Source of the DNA: Symbiodinium natans
Taxonomy: Eukaryota; Sar; Dinophyceae; Suessiales; Symbiodiniaceae
Direction of reading: 5' to 3'
Length of the DNA: 64,000 nucleotides
Assembly (NCBI GenBank): GCA_905221605.1
Contig: CAJNDS010002439.1
Coordinates: forward strand, 335,001-399,000
Part shown: piece by piece, positions 23,740 through 35,842 of the stretch
Numbering within the stretch: position 1 is the stretch's first letter
Layout of the letters: each line of letters opens with the position of its first letter
Notes under the pieces: generated by a model
Database searches by the model: none
What the model saw: the letters and a program-made list of their open reading frames with translations, nothing else
Told to the model about the DNA's origin: nothing
Position numbers and translations under genes: made by a program

Positions 23740-24495
23740 AGATGCTTCACATGTGAACACGCCACGCCCCTTTCATCCCCTTCATCTTTCACAGCAGCTC
23801 GGGCGCCATCGCCTCTGCTGCTGTGAACAGATGTGAACACTTCAAGCCCCCGTTCATCCCCTTCATCTTTCACAGCAGCTCGAGCGCCATCGCCTCTGCT
23901 GCTGTGAACAGATGTGAACACGTCACGCCCCTTTCATCCCCTTCATCTTTCACAGCAGCTCGGGCGCCATCGCCTCTGCTGCTGTGAACAGATGTGAACA
24001 CTTCACTTCAAGCCCGCGTTCATCCCCTTCATCTTTCACAGCAGCTCGGGCGCCATCGCCTCTGCTGCTGTGAACAGATGTGAACACTTCAAGCCCCCGT
24101 TCATCCCCTTCATCTTTCACAGCAGCTCGAGCGCCATCGCCTCTGCTGCTGTGAACAGATGTGAACACGTCACGCCCCTTTCATCCCCTTCATCTTTCAC
24201 AGCAGCTCGGGCGCCATCGCCTCTGCTGCTGTGAACAGATGTGAACACTTCACTTCAAGCCTGCGTTCATCCCCTTCATCTTTCACAGCAGCTCGGGCGC
24301 CATCGCCTCTGCTGCTGTGAACAGATGTGAACACTTCAAGCCCCCGTTCATCCCCTTCATCTTTCACAGCAGCTCGAGCGCCATCGCCTCTGCTGCTGTG
24401 AACAGATGTGCACACTTCACTTCAAGCCCGCGTTCATCCCCTTCATCTTTCACAGCAGCTCGGGCGCCATCGCCTCTGCTGCTGTGAACATATGC
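23740..24495 (+). repeat. Satellite with a three-unit, 247-bp higher-order period
   Basis: Nine copies of a unit containing CATCTTTCACAGCAGCTC begin at 23783, 23864, 23944, 24030, 24111, 24191, 24277, 24358 and 24444. The spacings are 81, 80, 86, 81, 80, 86, 81 and 86 bp. Each position in the trio has its own linker (CTTCAAGCCCCCG, GTCACGCCCCT, CTTCACTTCAAGCCCGCG). The 23.2-23.7 kb flank is unique and has no supported gene. Confidence 0.92.
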
Positions 24496-24499
24496 GAAG

Positions 24500-25748
24500 G
24501 CTCCGTGTGTTGCGTCGTGCTGCTGCACGCACTGTGATACTGCAGACTAGGCGCACTTGGGGTGTTGTGGGAGGCCCCTCAGCATCCTAAATCATGGACT
24601 GTCTGTGTGGCAAGACATAAGACTGACCACGATCCAAACCCGGGCCATGAAGCTCGCGAACCAAACGATTCGCACGCTTTTTGCGGCGTGTCAATCGCAG
24701 GCGTCTCGGAGATTAGACGAAGTGATTGCACCTGAGCTTGCCCTTTGGCAACCACAGACGGACTAACGTACCAGGTCATCCTAAACCCCTTGAACCCCCT
24801 AAACCCCTAAACTCCCCATACTTGAGAGCCACGGGCTGGGACGAAAGCTCTAGGCCAGCATCAGCAGCATCAGGGGTGTCTGAACGAAGCTCCCACAGGG
24901 GGAGCTTTCGTGATCAACCCCCAAGCCCCTTAACCGTTCCTTGAAACCTTGGCCCTGCCCTTGAAGCAGCCACGCTCAGCTGCCGCCGCTGGGGCCCGCT
25001 TCGATGGCCATCGCCTCCAATCAAGCTTTCTGAAAGAACTGCTGACACGCACCTTGAAAAATGTTCCCTGAACCCAATGAGCTTTCTCCTGTTCCGACTT
25101 GGGGTGCGCCACCAGAACAAGGGTCTGCGGGGGTCTATAAACAAACTTCTGACTTTGATGTGGATTCAGATGGATCGGCCGCCGAGCCGCAGGGGTGGGC
25201 TAAATCGGCTTAGGACTACTTACATCCTAGGCCGCGGCTCCTATTTGGGAACGGCAGCCAAGCCGCAAGCCCTGCCCCGCCCCTGTTTGGAAGCCCTCCA
25301 AACCCTTGGCCGAGGTCTCTTCCTGGCCTCCTTCCACGCCTTCTTGGCGCCTGGCCGGGAGCGAAAGCCGTATCGTGGCGGGGTTCGGGGCTGGATTGTG
25401 ATTCCTGCGCACATCGGAGTTTCTGATTCACGGCTAGAGACCCCGTGAACAGAGCCCAGCCCGCGGAAGGGGATTCGGCTGGGTTTACAGCTTCGGTGAA
25501 CACTTCGCAAGGTACCTTTAGCAGAACAAGACCCGATGCAAACCTGAAGAAGCAGCTTGAAACCTCCAAGCCCAATAAAAGATATAAAGGCTTAGGCTGT
25601 AGACGGGTTTAGGGTGCACGATACCCGTCAACCGCCCAACAGCCTGGGCTTTGCTTGGACTGCTTCTCGTGAAGACCGTCCGTGAGGTCCAGCATCTGCT
25701 GCTTGTGAGCCTTAGCCGTTCAGGGAGGGACCATCTATAGGCACCAGT
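24500..25748. other. No recognised gene
   Basis: Unique sequence. Open frames up to 123 codons on the plus strand overlap similar ones on the minus strand, and no domain is visible. Confidence 0.35.
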
Positions 25749-25831
25749 TTGGGATGTTCCCCCCTTTTCTTTCTTGGGATTGCCATAGGGGTACTATAAT
25801 CCTTATTAAGGACTAAGGAAGAACATCCCAA
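25749..25831. mobile_element. MITE-like element, family A
   Basis: A perfect 11-bp inverted repeat, TTGGGATGTTC and GAACATCCCAA, with the core TACTATAATCCTTATTAAGG shared with 11553-11649. Confidence 0.65.
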
Positions 25832-26860
25832 GCACTAGTTCCGTAGGTCCGCGCCAACACAGAACGGGGAAACAGTGCCACACCAAGTACACGCTGCGAA
25901 GTCTTGCCACTACTCTCGACTACTCCCTCAGCACGCACCGCCCTTTGCAAAAAGCTTGGCTACCACTTCAGAAAAATGATGTTTGCTTCGCGTCAGCAGC
26001 ATGAACATGTCTCAGTTTATCACCATAACCGTGCCTACCTACGCCGTCTCTGGAGAAATACAAAAAAAAAAACAATCACAGGGCTAGAGCCTCAAAGCTC
26101 GCCCGGAGGAAGCCGAAGTGGACCTCCTGCTCCTGGAGCCTCCAACTACTCGCAACACAACGATTCACCGCTGTCATCGTCATTCTCTTTTATTGATTGT
26201 GTGCAGTCTTGCCACTGGGGTGTTCCAACACTGAATGCCCGAAAGTCTCAGTGCCAGGATGGTCCCTACGAGCCTCGGGAAATAGACCTGGCACTGCTCC
26301 CAAAGCTGCTCCAAGCGCCGTGCCACCTCCCAAATGTTCGAAGGGACTTTTCAAGTTGGATGCCTATTTCATGAGTCACATGACCGAGGCTTCGGGGATG
26401 TGACCTCCGGCAATCTTTGTGCGAGGTGTCGCAGCCTCAGGTTCTTTCCAGGACGGATGCATCTTGGAGTCACGGTTTCAGCGTTGGCTTTCGACATGAA
26501 GGGCCGGTCACTGCCACTTGCGAAACCCAACGAAGCCTGGAGCACCCACTGAGAGCGGGGCGCTACTTGCTGCTCATCCTGGGCGCCCTGTGGCAAGAAA
26601 AAAACAGCTCTCCAAATGATGGTCCCTTGTCCGGCACCCTTTCATGGAGGGCCCCGTAGGTGGAATGCCAGGAGAGAACACGATTCTCAGAGAAACCCCC
26701 CCTGCAGGACGAGCAGAGCTGCAGCCTGCAGCAGGTCCAGGATGTGTCCGTGCTCCCCAAGGCCACCTTAGAGGTGAGGCAGGTTCCAAACTCGCGTTTC
26801 GGGTGTGGGGTTTTGGGTTTAGGGGTATTGTCAGATGCTATGGCATGTTCATTGGTACAT

Positions 26861-26862
<2 letters not shown>

Positions 26863-26892
<30 letters not shown>
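26863..26892 (+). repeat. Poly-G run of 30
   Basis: An uninterrupted run of 30 G residues; its exact length is likely to be unreliable in any assembly. Confidence 0.9.
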
Positions 26893-26893
<1 letters not shown>

Positions 26894-28579
26894 TTGCAGA
26901 CATGTACCCTCAGCTGTCCGCGCCGAATCTTGCCGAGGCATTGGCGCTCGAGCCGGGCGTCCAGGCCTTCGAGGGCCATGGCCTCTGCTTCGTCGGCTTA
27001 GGGCTTAAGCTCAGGGCGGATTCGGTGCCTCTGGTGTTTCGGTTTCTCAGCCTGTGCAACCCAAATGGAGACATCTGAAGGTTACATAAACTGAAGGAAG
27101 CAGAGCACCCGAGGTGGTCACGAAGCTCTCCAAAGTCCGGGACTGCTGTCGCTCCTGCAAAGGTCACGTGGCTGAGAGACGAGGATGCCCATGAACTCTT
27201 GTGAAATGTCTGGCGCGTCCAACGGTCTTGAGCATGGCCCTTCCCGTTGCTGGGAGGGGCCATCCCAAGCAGCCATGACGACGTGGCCTGATCCCTCCCA
27301 TGCCTGGTGCTGGTCCATGAGGTTCAAGGTCGCAACCTTGCCTTTGTGCTCCACTTGGGACTGAACCTGCGAGTCAATCGAGAGCATGTGATGACTGCAA
27401 CGCTTCGACTCTGCAAAACATGTAGTTTTCGCGCAGGCTTCATGGCAAGAGTTTGGTTCTCCGGGAAACAACGATGGCCCGAAATGTTAATATGGGTGTT
27501 GCTCTTGACAATGGAAGCTGCAGACATGCACAGAATGCATAAGGCGCAGCCCCTCAGTGCACAAGATGCAACACAGCCTGCAACACCATGCCTGTTTCGT
27601 GTGTTAGTGTGACAATGTAGCCGCCGGCATCGCATATCGACAAGTCTCAGCATCCCAAACCCTGAACTTCGAAACTCGGACCTTGCCTGCGCCGCTAGCC
27701 CGTACAGATGTGCCTCGAGTTCATCCACCTTCCAAGGTGGCACTTAGCGATGAAGTGCACACGGAATCAAAGTGCCCAGGCCGGCTCAACCGGCAAGGAG
27801 GTTGTTGAACATCCCTGTCAGCCAGCTGACCTTGTGCTGCCAGGTGTCGTCCCTATGACACGTGGATACTTCGCTTGCTGGTGCGCATGTGGTTTGGACC
27901 TTGCCCTAAGCCCGAGATCACCGAAAACCTTCGACCATCTTGCAAACTCTTGCCTGTGCCGGTCAGTCCCCTGGCCTTCTCTCGGAGCTCTTCTCCCACA
28001 TAGGCAAGGGCCTGGGTCCACGGAGCATTTGGGCGGCCCTCCCAGCTGGATGTGGACGAAGCAACCGAGTAAGGCACATAAACCAAACCGCACAGTTGCC
28101 AAACAAAGCCTCGCTGGCTGCTGCCAAACCAAGGCCGCAGCTGCATGAGGCTCGCCCTTGCCTCACAAAAAAAACATGGGACACGGACTCTCTTGTATGT
28201 ACTACTGCAACAAAATGGACCATGTTCATCACCGCCGGCACTGCAACGCATGGTCATGCGAACCTATCTTGGTCTCTGAGTCTATAGGGCTCAGTAAACT
28301 GCCCTTTCAGTGATCTATGTGATGCATAACCTGCTTCAAAAGCAGCGGTTTGTCCCTGTAGTGCGGAGTTCGGGCCCGCAAAGGCTCAAAGAATGACATG
28401 GACACAAACTTCGCGACTTGGAAATTCTGATATGGAGCCTGCATGCCGATACCTTCTAATACTTGAGATACTGAGGCCGGCGCCTGCGATCGCCCTGAGC
28501 TCCTGCTGCTGATGTGACAACGCCTGGACAGGGCGCAAGGCTCCAACTGGCGTCCAGGCGGTAGGATCTCGACGAACAA
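26893..28579 (-). CDS. Possible multi-exon gene, unknown product
   Basis: Four minus-strand segments read like protein rather than repeat: about 28475-28310, 27743-27630 (starting M-P-P-W-K-V-D-E-L-E), 27400-27180 and 26980-26893 (an A/L/E/R-rich helical segment). They are in the same orientation and separated by about 100-600 bp, as exons would be. No family was recognised and exact splice sites are not assigned. Chance open frames remain possible. Confidence 0.25.
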
Positions 28580-28737
28580 ATTTTCGTAGACGAGCTACTG
28601 ACAGACCTGACCTCCAAGGTTCTTGACCCAGGTGCCCTTCGCACAGGATGGAGAAGTCATTTGTCTGGAGAGACCAGGGAAATCAAGCAGCCCAACCCTA
28701 AGAAACATCCTTCAACTCCGAAGAGTGTGGGACGCAC

Positions 28738-28862
28738 ACAAACACCGCACACCCGCACCCGCACCCGCACCCGCACCCAGAGACAGAGACAGAGACAGAG
28801 ACAGAGACAGAGACAGAGACAGAGACAGAGACAGACACAGAGACACGCACAGAGACACACAC
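28738..28862 (+). repeat. (CCGCAC)n followed by (AGAGAC)n
   Basis: About five CCGCAC hexamers pass directly into about twelve AGAGAC hexamers and then a degenerate ACACAGAG tail. Confidence 0.9.
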
Positions 28863-28874
28863 AGAGATGCAAGG

Positions 28875-29305
28875 GCTGAATTTTCTTGGAAGTTAGCTTT
28901 GGGGCTTGCTGAGGCGGGAATTGTCTTGAAAGTTAGCTTTGGGGCTTGCTAAGGAGGGAATCTTCTTGGAAGCTAGCTTTGGGGCTTGCTGAGGCGGGAA
29001 TTGTCTTGGAAGTTAGCTTTGGGGCTTGCTAAGGGGGGAATTTTATTTGGAAGCTAGCTTTGGGGCTTGCTGAGGTGGGAATTGTCTTGGGGGCTTGCTA
29101 AGGGGGGAATTTTATTTGGAAGCTTGCTTTGGGGCTAGCTGAGGCGGGAATTTTCTTGCATGTTAGCTTTAAGGCTTGCTAAGGGGGGAATTTTATTGGA
29201 AGTTAGCTTTGGTGCTGTAGAGGCGGGAATTTTCTTGGAAGTTAGCTGTGGGGCTTGCTAAGGGGGGAATTTTATTGGAAGTTAGCTTTGGGGCTGGCTA
29301 AGCGG
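28875..29305 (+). repeat. ~41-bp tandem repeat (TTAGCTTTGGGGCTTGCTAAGG)
   Basis: About ten units alternate between GCTGAGGCGGGAATTGTC and GCTAAGGGGGGAATTTTA halves, each joined by TTGGAAGTTAGCTTTGGGGC. The alternation suggests a dimeric period of roughly 80 bp. Confidence 0.85.
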
Positions 29306-29318
29306 GATGCACACACAC

Positions 29319-29385
<67 letters not shown>

Positions 29386-29392
29386 TACACGC
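29306..29392 (+). repeat. (CACATA)n hexamer microsatellite
   Basis: About 13 near-perfect CACATA units end in CGCGCACACC. H/T/I frames are artefacts. Confidence 0.92.
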
Positions 29393-30195
29393 GCACACCC
29401 ATGCACACTCCATCCCCCAATTGGCACCCCTCTCCTCCAGCGACTCACCAGCGTCGTGGACACGCTCCACGAGGTGGTCACAGATGCTTAGAACCTGAGG
29501 GCTGCCCGAAGCCAACTTCATGTTTTGCACACCTGAAAGCCTCCAAGGCGCAAGGGACTCACGCAGCAAAGCAAATGTCCCCCCAAAGACTCAAAACGAA
29601 TTCAAGAAGGACCTCAACCAGCAACCCCCTCGACTGTTCCCCCCCCCCCCCGGAGCCTTATGGAGACGCTGGTCCTTGCAGGAACTGTCGAGCTCAGATC
29701 TGTCTGCCCTCAAGCTGCAGAGCTTCAATTGGCACTTAGAGCCCCCATAGTCACTGCAGTCATTGCTGCGACCACCTACAGCAAAGTTGCATGTGCAGGC
29801 TTGGCATTGGGGAAAAGAAAATATGTGTGTCTACATATGTCTATATCGGGATGACATGGTTCAGCGAGGTGTGGTGGACTGGTGGGCCTCTTCGTGGCTC
29901 CGACCATCGGGTTTTGAAGCTGAAGTGCCCGGGAAGCTTGGGGCGTCATGGGGCGAACCCAAGCCATTCTCTTGTCCTTGTACCGAGCTTGCACCCTAAA
30001 AGCCCTAAACCCTAAACCCTAAACCCTGAACCCTTCATGAATAAGCACTGATGGACATGCGTCCTGCTCCGACAGGCGCTGCTCGTAGTCCTCTGGCCTT
30101 GGGGCTTTGCAGCGGATCTCGGATTGATTCGAGCGACTTTGGGGCATGTGATTCCGTACACAATGAGATTTGGTACCAGATGGTACCAGGCTCTT

Positions 30196-30483
30196 CTATA
30201 AGCTACACAAGTTCACAAGGCGCCTCCAACTCGACATGTCGTGACGTGTAGCATCACACAGCCACAGCTGACGCCGAACGCTGCGCGCGAAGGGCGTCCT
30301 CACAGCCCGAGCACCCGGCACCTCGTCGCCCTTGCCGAACCACTTGTCAAACTCCTCCTCTTGCTCCAGACCATCCTGAAGAAGCATGACTCCGAGCGCC
30401 ATATTCCCCAACCTCAACGACCCCCTCACCATGCTTGGGAATGTTGCACCGTTCACCTCTCCATGAAGGAAGAGAAAGCACAC
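30196..30483 (-). CDS. Possible exon, unknown product
   Basis: A 95-codon minus-strand open stretch. Its middle (about 30440-30250) has an acidic patch (E-Q-E-E-E-F-D-K-W-F-G-K-G-D-E-V) within an otherwise balanced composition. Orientation agrees with neighbouring candidate exons. No domain is recognised. A short C-rich telomere-like run lies just upstream at 29995-30035. Confidence 0.25.
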   Translation of the reverse strand: MCFLFLHGEVNGATFPSMVRGSLRLGNMALGVMLLQDGLEQEEEFDKWFGKGDEVPGARAVRTPFARSVRRQLWLCDATRHDMSSWRRLVNLCSL

Positions 30484-31289
30484 CCTAGGGTTAATGCTCG
30501 GAACCTGTTTCTAGGCATCACCACTACAAAGCAACAAACCTGTACAGAACTCACAACTCAGCATGTCACCAGTGGGCAATGCATCTCCCAACACGGAACC
30601 CCCCATGACCTAGCACCCCACAGATGCCTGCTTCTCACGCACCGACATCGCCACTCGCAGCGCGCGGTGCGTGCCTAACGCCAGCTTGCGGTGCGACTGC
30701 TCCAGGCTGGCCAACCTGGGTATGAATTCGGGCACGTCAGGTTGGCTTCAGATGGATACTGGCATTGTCAACGAGCTGTACCATGCACCTGCTGCCCATG
30801 CTATCACAGGTCTCTCCGGGCTCCTTGCCGCGTCTCCAGACGAGTCTCTCCCACTTCTGCGGTCCCTGCATCTGAGAGGTGCAAAAACAACTGGAGAGGG
30901 CCAAGAGTGCTCGAAGGCATCCGGGACCCACTCGGACTTGCTCTAGACACCACGACATCCTTGCAAGAAGAGTTTCTTGGTGCTGACTTCTCTGGTCTGC
31001 ACACGCAACAACACTTTCCTCCCCAGGCCTGAGACTCCGACTCCTGGTCGAAACATGAACAAACTTCTTGGGTCAAAGGCTCTACCCTTGCTCCACAGCA
31101 AAAGCCCACAACTCTGCAACACTCCTTCTCCCACGGACATCAACTCCAAGACCCCCCAAAACCTAAGAAGTTCAGCAGCTGAAGCTTTTTGGAGAAACAT
31201 AACTTGTTAAGAATGCCTCAACACCCTAACGTCTCCAAAGCATAAGCCCCGCCCTAACACCCTAACACCCGACAACTAGCAACCTAGCA

Positions 31290-31350
31290 CCCTCAACCCT
31301 AAACCCTAAACCCCAAAACCCCTAAAACCCTAAAACCCTAAACCCCCGGC
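31290..31350 (-). repeat. Short C-rich telomere-like array
   Basis: CCCTAAA, CCCCAAAA and CCCTAAAA units, about eight copies. Confidence 0.75.
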
Positions 31351-31776
31351 CTCCCAAGGGACCGAAGCCGAAAACTGCAAGCCGGTTCCCGGCGGCCTCG
31401 GAGCCGAACACAGGGTGGAGGTGTTGTGGGGCTTTGGGAATTAAGGTTTAGGGTTGAGGGCTTAGGGTTTAGGGTTGGAGAGTTACTATGGGTCTGTGGA
31501 ATTAGAGACGTAGGGCATTTTGAAGGGTTTTGGGGTTGGGAGCTCGAAGTCAAGAACTGGGGCCCTACCATGGCAGCATGCTACTGGTGTGTCCGGCTGC
31601 ATCTGAGTGCCGCACTGCTTCTCCCTTTCACCCCGAACCCCCATGCTCGCTCTACGCATCCCCCCCCCCAGCCCCCCGCGCCAATTTTGCACAACTCCTT
31701 CCCTCGTTGCTTGCTGTTCGACTTCTTCTTAGCATTCTTGTTATGCTGAGTGTGTAAGCTGTTTTCATTGCCGGCA

Positions 31777-31832
31777 TCATCGTCATCATCATCATCAGCA
31801 TCATCGTCATCATCATCATCATCACCACTCTC
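31777..31832 (+). repeat. (ATC)n microsatellite
   Basis: CATCATCGTCATCATC-type trinucleotides; S-rich or M/T-rich frames around it are artefacts. Confidence 0.8.
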
Positions 31833-32021
31833 CGCAAGCTCATTGTTATCATTACTACCTGTACTGTCATTACGATCATCAGTATCATTGTGGCTTCACA
31901 CGATTATCATGCACATCATTGTTGTTATCAAGTGGTATCGCTGCCATCCCCGTTAACTTTCCCCTCACCATGATTACTGAGTAGTACGTACAGTACAATA
32001 ATTCTCATCATGGCTTGTTGC

Positions 32022-32092
32022 TTACTGTTGGTACCCTTTAAGGGATTATGTAGGGTCCCTCATTCCCCCATTCCCTAGTAACCACCAGTAAT
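32022..32092. mobile_element. MITE-like element, family E (short copy)
   Basis: The ends are TTACTGTTGGTACC and CTAGTAACCACCAGTAA. The core AAGGGATTATGTAGGG and CATTCCCCCATTCCCT match 13367-13465. Confidence 0.55.
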
Positions 32093-32290
32093 TGCTAGTT
32101 CTGACACGTTCTTCCTGCCTCCGATTCAAGGCCCCTCGGGTGTCTCCCCGGGGCACCGGCAGCCTCCAGCCGGGCACCCAGCTGTTCCAGATGCCGCTGC
32201 TGCTCCTGAGACATAGAGAAAGCCTCCCTCTATTTTCAGGGTTTTCAGGGCTTAGGGTTGAGGGTTTGAGGCTTAGGGTGTCAGAGGGTA

Positions 32291-32691
32291 TCAGTCAAAG
32301 TGAGCTGTGCAGTCAAAGCACCTCAGACATGGCCCGGACACAACAGCCAGGGCGGCGCGCAGCAGGTTCACAAGAGCTTTTACAAACGGCTTTGGTGTCG
32401 CCACTACAGAAGAATGTTTCGGGGCAAAGGACATCTCCAATACATCTTCAGCAAGATTCATGGGATTGGACTGAGGTGACGCTGTTTCTATAGGGGGGGG
32501 GGTCTGGAGCGGGACGAGCTCACCCGCCTCAAAGCATTTGGACAGTTTTTGGGGCCTCTGGTCTTGCACGATTCCCACCAGGGCCGCTGATGCATGTTGC
32601 TGCTGCTCCAGTGGAGGTCTCTGAGGGTAACAGAAAGATGCGGTAAGGACTGGATAGTCAGCACAAGTGCCTCTCGTGCTTCAGCAGGAAT
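32291..32691 (-). CDS. Possible exons, unknown product
   Basis: Two neighbouring minus-strand segments have a protein-like composition. About 32691-32590 is an A/E/L-rich segment starting N-I-P-A-E-A-R-E-A-L, and 32578-32291 is a 95-codon segment with hydrophobic and acidic patches. They are in different frames. No family was recognised. Confidence 0.27.
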
Positions 32692-32694
32692 GTT

Positions 32695-32905
32695 TGCAGC
32701 AGAGATGACAGCAAGGAAATGCTCACAGCAGGAAGATAGCAAGGAAAGGACAGCAAGGAAATGCGCACAGCAGGGTTGCAGCAAGGAAATGTTCACAGTA
32801 GGATGGCAGCAAGGAAATGCTCACGGCAGCTTGACAGCAAGGAAACAGCAGCTTGACGGCAAGGACATGCTCGCAGCAGGATGACAGCCAGGACATGCTC
32901 ACAGC
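32695..32905 (+). repeat. Degenerate ~30-bp tandem repeat (GACAGCAAGGAAATGCTCACAGCAG)
   Basis: About seven imperfect units of 22-33 bp share AGCAAGGAAATGC and CACAGCAG. From 32906 to 35069 no further repeat or confidently supported gene is seen. A hydrophobic minus-strand segment at about 33560-33460 might be a transmembrane exon. Confidence 0.65.
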
Positions 32906-35069
32906 ATGATGACATCATATGACATCACTGAATCACAGCAGGAAAGAACAAGGACAAGACAGCTGCGACCCTCACGCCTCCATCCTCCTGGTCACAGCAG
33001 CAAGCTCCTCGTTGAGCCTTCCCAATGACAAAGAAACAAGTCTCTTTTATGGCTAATACCATATCCACCCCTTCCAACATGCTTGCAACTCTGCACCTTG
33101 AATCCTCCGTCGTTCAATTCTACTTTCCTCCAGCGCCCTGTTTCCTCTGCCTCCAGCCACTACCCGAAACCTGCGCGTGCCCGTTCGACACCGCCCCACC
33201 TGCTCTCCGTGTCCAGGCCAAGGCCCTGCCCAGTTACAATTCTCTGCAGGGTCTCTTTTGGCTCTGTTGGCTTGGGGTCTGTTGCACACGCAATCTCAGA
33301 CAGTGAAGAGTCAGAGCGCAACCTGATCGAGTGCAACCCGGCCTGCATGCACTTGGTCCACTCCCCTTCCTGCGGCATCAAGGTCCCATATGGTCCCATG
33401 TACTATCATTGGCCCTCCACTCTAAATACGGCCACAGAATTCCCTTGAACCTGCCGATGGAAGCGCGCGCTTGGACCAGCATGTACAATCCCAGGAGTAA
33501 CAACACAGCTTCTGGCACCGCAACCACCTGCTCCAATTGCGTGGCCGCGGCCAGCGCACGTTTCGCGCCGAGTGCCACGGTACGCTGGCCCCGCTCGGTG
33601 GCCTTGGGAGGGCAAGGATTCAAGAATATCCCGAGCTTTGGGCACTTTCTACTTTCCACTTTCCGCTTGAGGTCAGTCATAGAGCTGGCATTGACAGAAC
33701 AGTCAGTTCTAGAGCAGCTGCAATTCGCAGTGCCTGGCCACACCACATGCTTCCGCCAAGGCTCTGGCAAATGTCTGTACGAAGTGCTCCTCCTGCAACT
33801 GAGATGCTTGAGATTCGGCCACTGGTTCTCGAATCCTTAACCCTCTACCACTATGAAGCTTGAATCAGCCCGAACCATGAACAGCGGGCCTTCAAGCCTT
33901 GGATCAAGCTCCCAAGCTCCACCAGACGACGGTCCATGAGCACCTACCGGTCTGGGACTTCGCATGCTCTTGCGGGCTTGCCATGCTCGCATGCTTCTTG
34001 CGTTGCTTTCGGGTCACGAGCCTCAAGTTGGCCATCTGAATCCTGACGGGTCTCTGTTTCATGACCCCTTGGCACTGGACCTGAAGCCCACATCAGTGCA
34101 AGCCGACATAAGTGCGGATGTGGGATATTGGAAACAAAGACACCTGATCGTCCAATATATTCTCCCACGGCACCCGACAAGATGTTGAGCATAACCACGC
34201 TGCGAGTTCTATGTGCCAAGCTACTCCAAGCAGCACAAGAACAGTCAAGCATCTGCAAGTTCAGGTAAAACAACAACACGAGTTTCAGCCACCCAAAACC
34301 CAGACACCCAAAGCTATCAGCAGATGTCAAGATCCAACGCCTGCCGGCCCTCCAGGCCACGGACATCTTGATTCAGCCTTCAAACATCTTAACAATGCCA
34401 TGCCCGATGGTCTGAAGTGTTGGGTTTTAGGGTTTTACGGTTTAGGGTTTAAAGTGTAGGGTTTTGGGTGGCACGCTCGACTTTGAAAGCCCTGGCTGCC
34501 GTGACGATGATGGCGATGGTGGCATTTTCACTATATTTGTCCTTCTCACTGTTGCTAACGATCAGAAACGTCCATGCTCGTGAGGCGCCGACAGATGTGG
34601 TGCTGGTGATGATGAAGAGATGGAAAACAGGATCTTGTTCGGATGGCAAGTCCTGGCCTGCGCACTTCGCCTCCCAAGTGCGCAACATCCGCGGCCAAAT
34701 CGTCGGGGACAATCGCCAAGGCCATGGCGTGGGGCGTCAAGCTGAAGTCAATATGACTTGGAAGTCAAATCTGCTGAAATTTCCTGCGGCCCACTCCAAA
34801 ACGAATTGGTAGCGTTTTTGCCGTCGTAGGCTCAGCATCGAAGACAACATGCCCTTGAGCATTCATTCAGCGGAACGTGACGAGCGAAACCAAACTTGAT
34901 CCCAAAATTGCAAGGTCGGCGTAAGCCGTTCAGGACTACTGAAGCACAGCAACACCACTTGCGACTACCTAAACCCTAAACCAAACCCCCTCCGCCCGTC
35001 TGAGCTTCAAAAACCTTTTTGAAACACTGCAGAGGCGGCCCTTGGATCTCTTTTGGTCAGGTGCCACGT

Positions 35070-35196
35070 GGGGGTTTCCGATTTTCGGGGGTACCTTCTA
35101 GGGGTCCTTATTATAAGAGGATCCTACTATTTGGGGATCTATATTGGGCCTGAACCCTAAACCCTAAACCCTAAGCCCTTTTTTTCGTAAACCCCC
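35070..35196 (+). mobile_element. MITE-like element, family B, interrupted by telomere-like units
   Basis: The ends are GGGGTTTCCGA and TTTTTCGTAAACCCCC, and the internal blocks match 14021-14130. Between the GGGGATCTATATTGGG block and the right end, four C-rich telomere-like units (35150-35178) are present that the other copies lack. Confidence 0.65.
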
Positions 35197-35306
35197 ATGT
35201 TCTGGAATGAGTGCAGGAGAGCGCTTGAGGACTCAGATTAAAAATTCTGCGGTCTGCGAAGTGCGGCCACCCTCCACACAGGCTAGGGGAGGGATGCTGC
35301 AATGTC

Positions 35307-35347
35307 GGGTTTAGGGTTTAGGGTTTAGGGTCTAGGGTTTAGGGTGA
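35307..35347 (+). repeat. Short TTTAGGG array
   Basis: Five to six TTTAGGG units including one TCTAGGG. Confidence 0.75.
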
Positions 35348-35504
35348 TAACTCCGTAAGAAAGATCGGCGAGCCCAGCAACTGAAGCGCGTGAGTAGTTC
35401 CAACTTTGGTTGAGCACGCGCTTTTGCCAGCAGCGGTTTCGCTTGGCAACATGGGCCGCAGCCTTTCTGAGGCAACGAGGCGCCGTTACCTTGAACTCCA
35501 GGCG

Positions 35505-35842
35505 GTTTAGGGTTTAGGGTTTAGGGTTTAGGGTTTAGGGTTTAGGGTTTAGGGTTTAGGGTTTAGGGTTTAGGGTTTAGGGTTTAGGGTTTAGGGTTTA
35601 GAGGGTTTAGGGTTTAGGGGTTTAGGGTTAGGGTTTAGGGTTTAGGGTTTAGGGTTTAGGGTTTAGGGGGTTTAGGGTTTAGGGTTTAGGGTTTTAGGGT
35701 TTAGGGTTTAGGGTTTAGGGTTTAGGGTTAGGGTTTAGGGTTTAGGGTTTAGGGTTTAGGGTTTAGGGTTAGGGTAGGGTTTAGGGTTAGGGTTAGGGTT
35801 TAGGGTTTAGGGTTTAGGGTTTAGGGTTTAGGGTTTAGGGTA
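35505..35842 (+). repeat. Interstitial telomere-like array (TTTAGGG)n
   Basis: About 47 units, mostly TTTAGGG, with scattered 6-, 8- and 9-base variants. Confidence 0.93.

Noticed and set aside
23740-24495. CRISPR-like array
   Set aside because: The repeated part is longer than the variable part, linkers recur in a fixed trio, and the setting is eukaryotic; it is a satellite.
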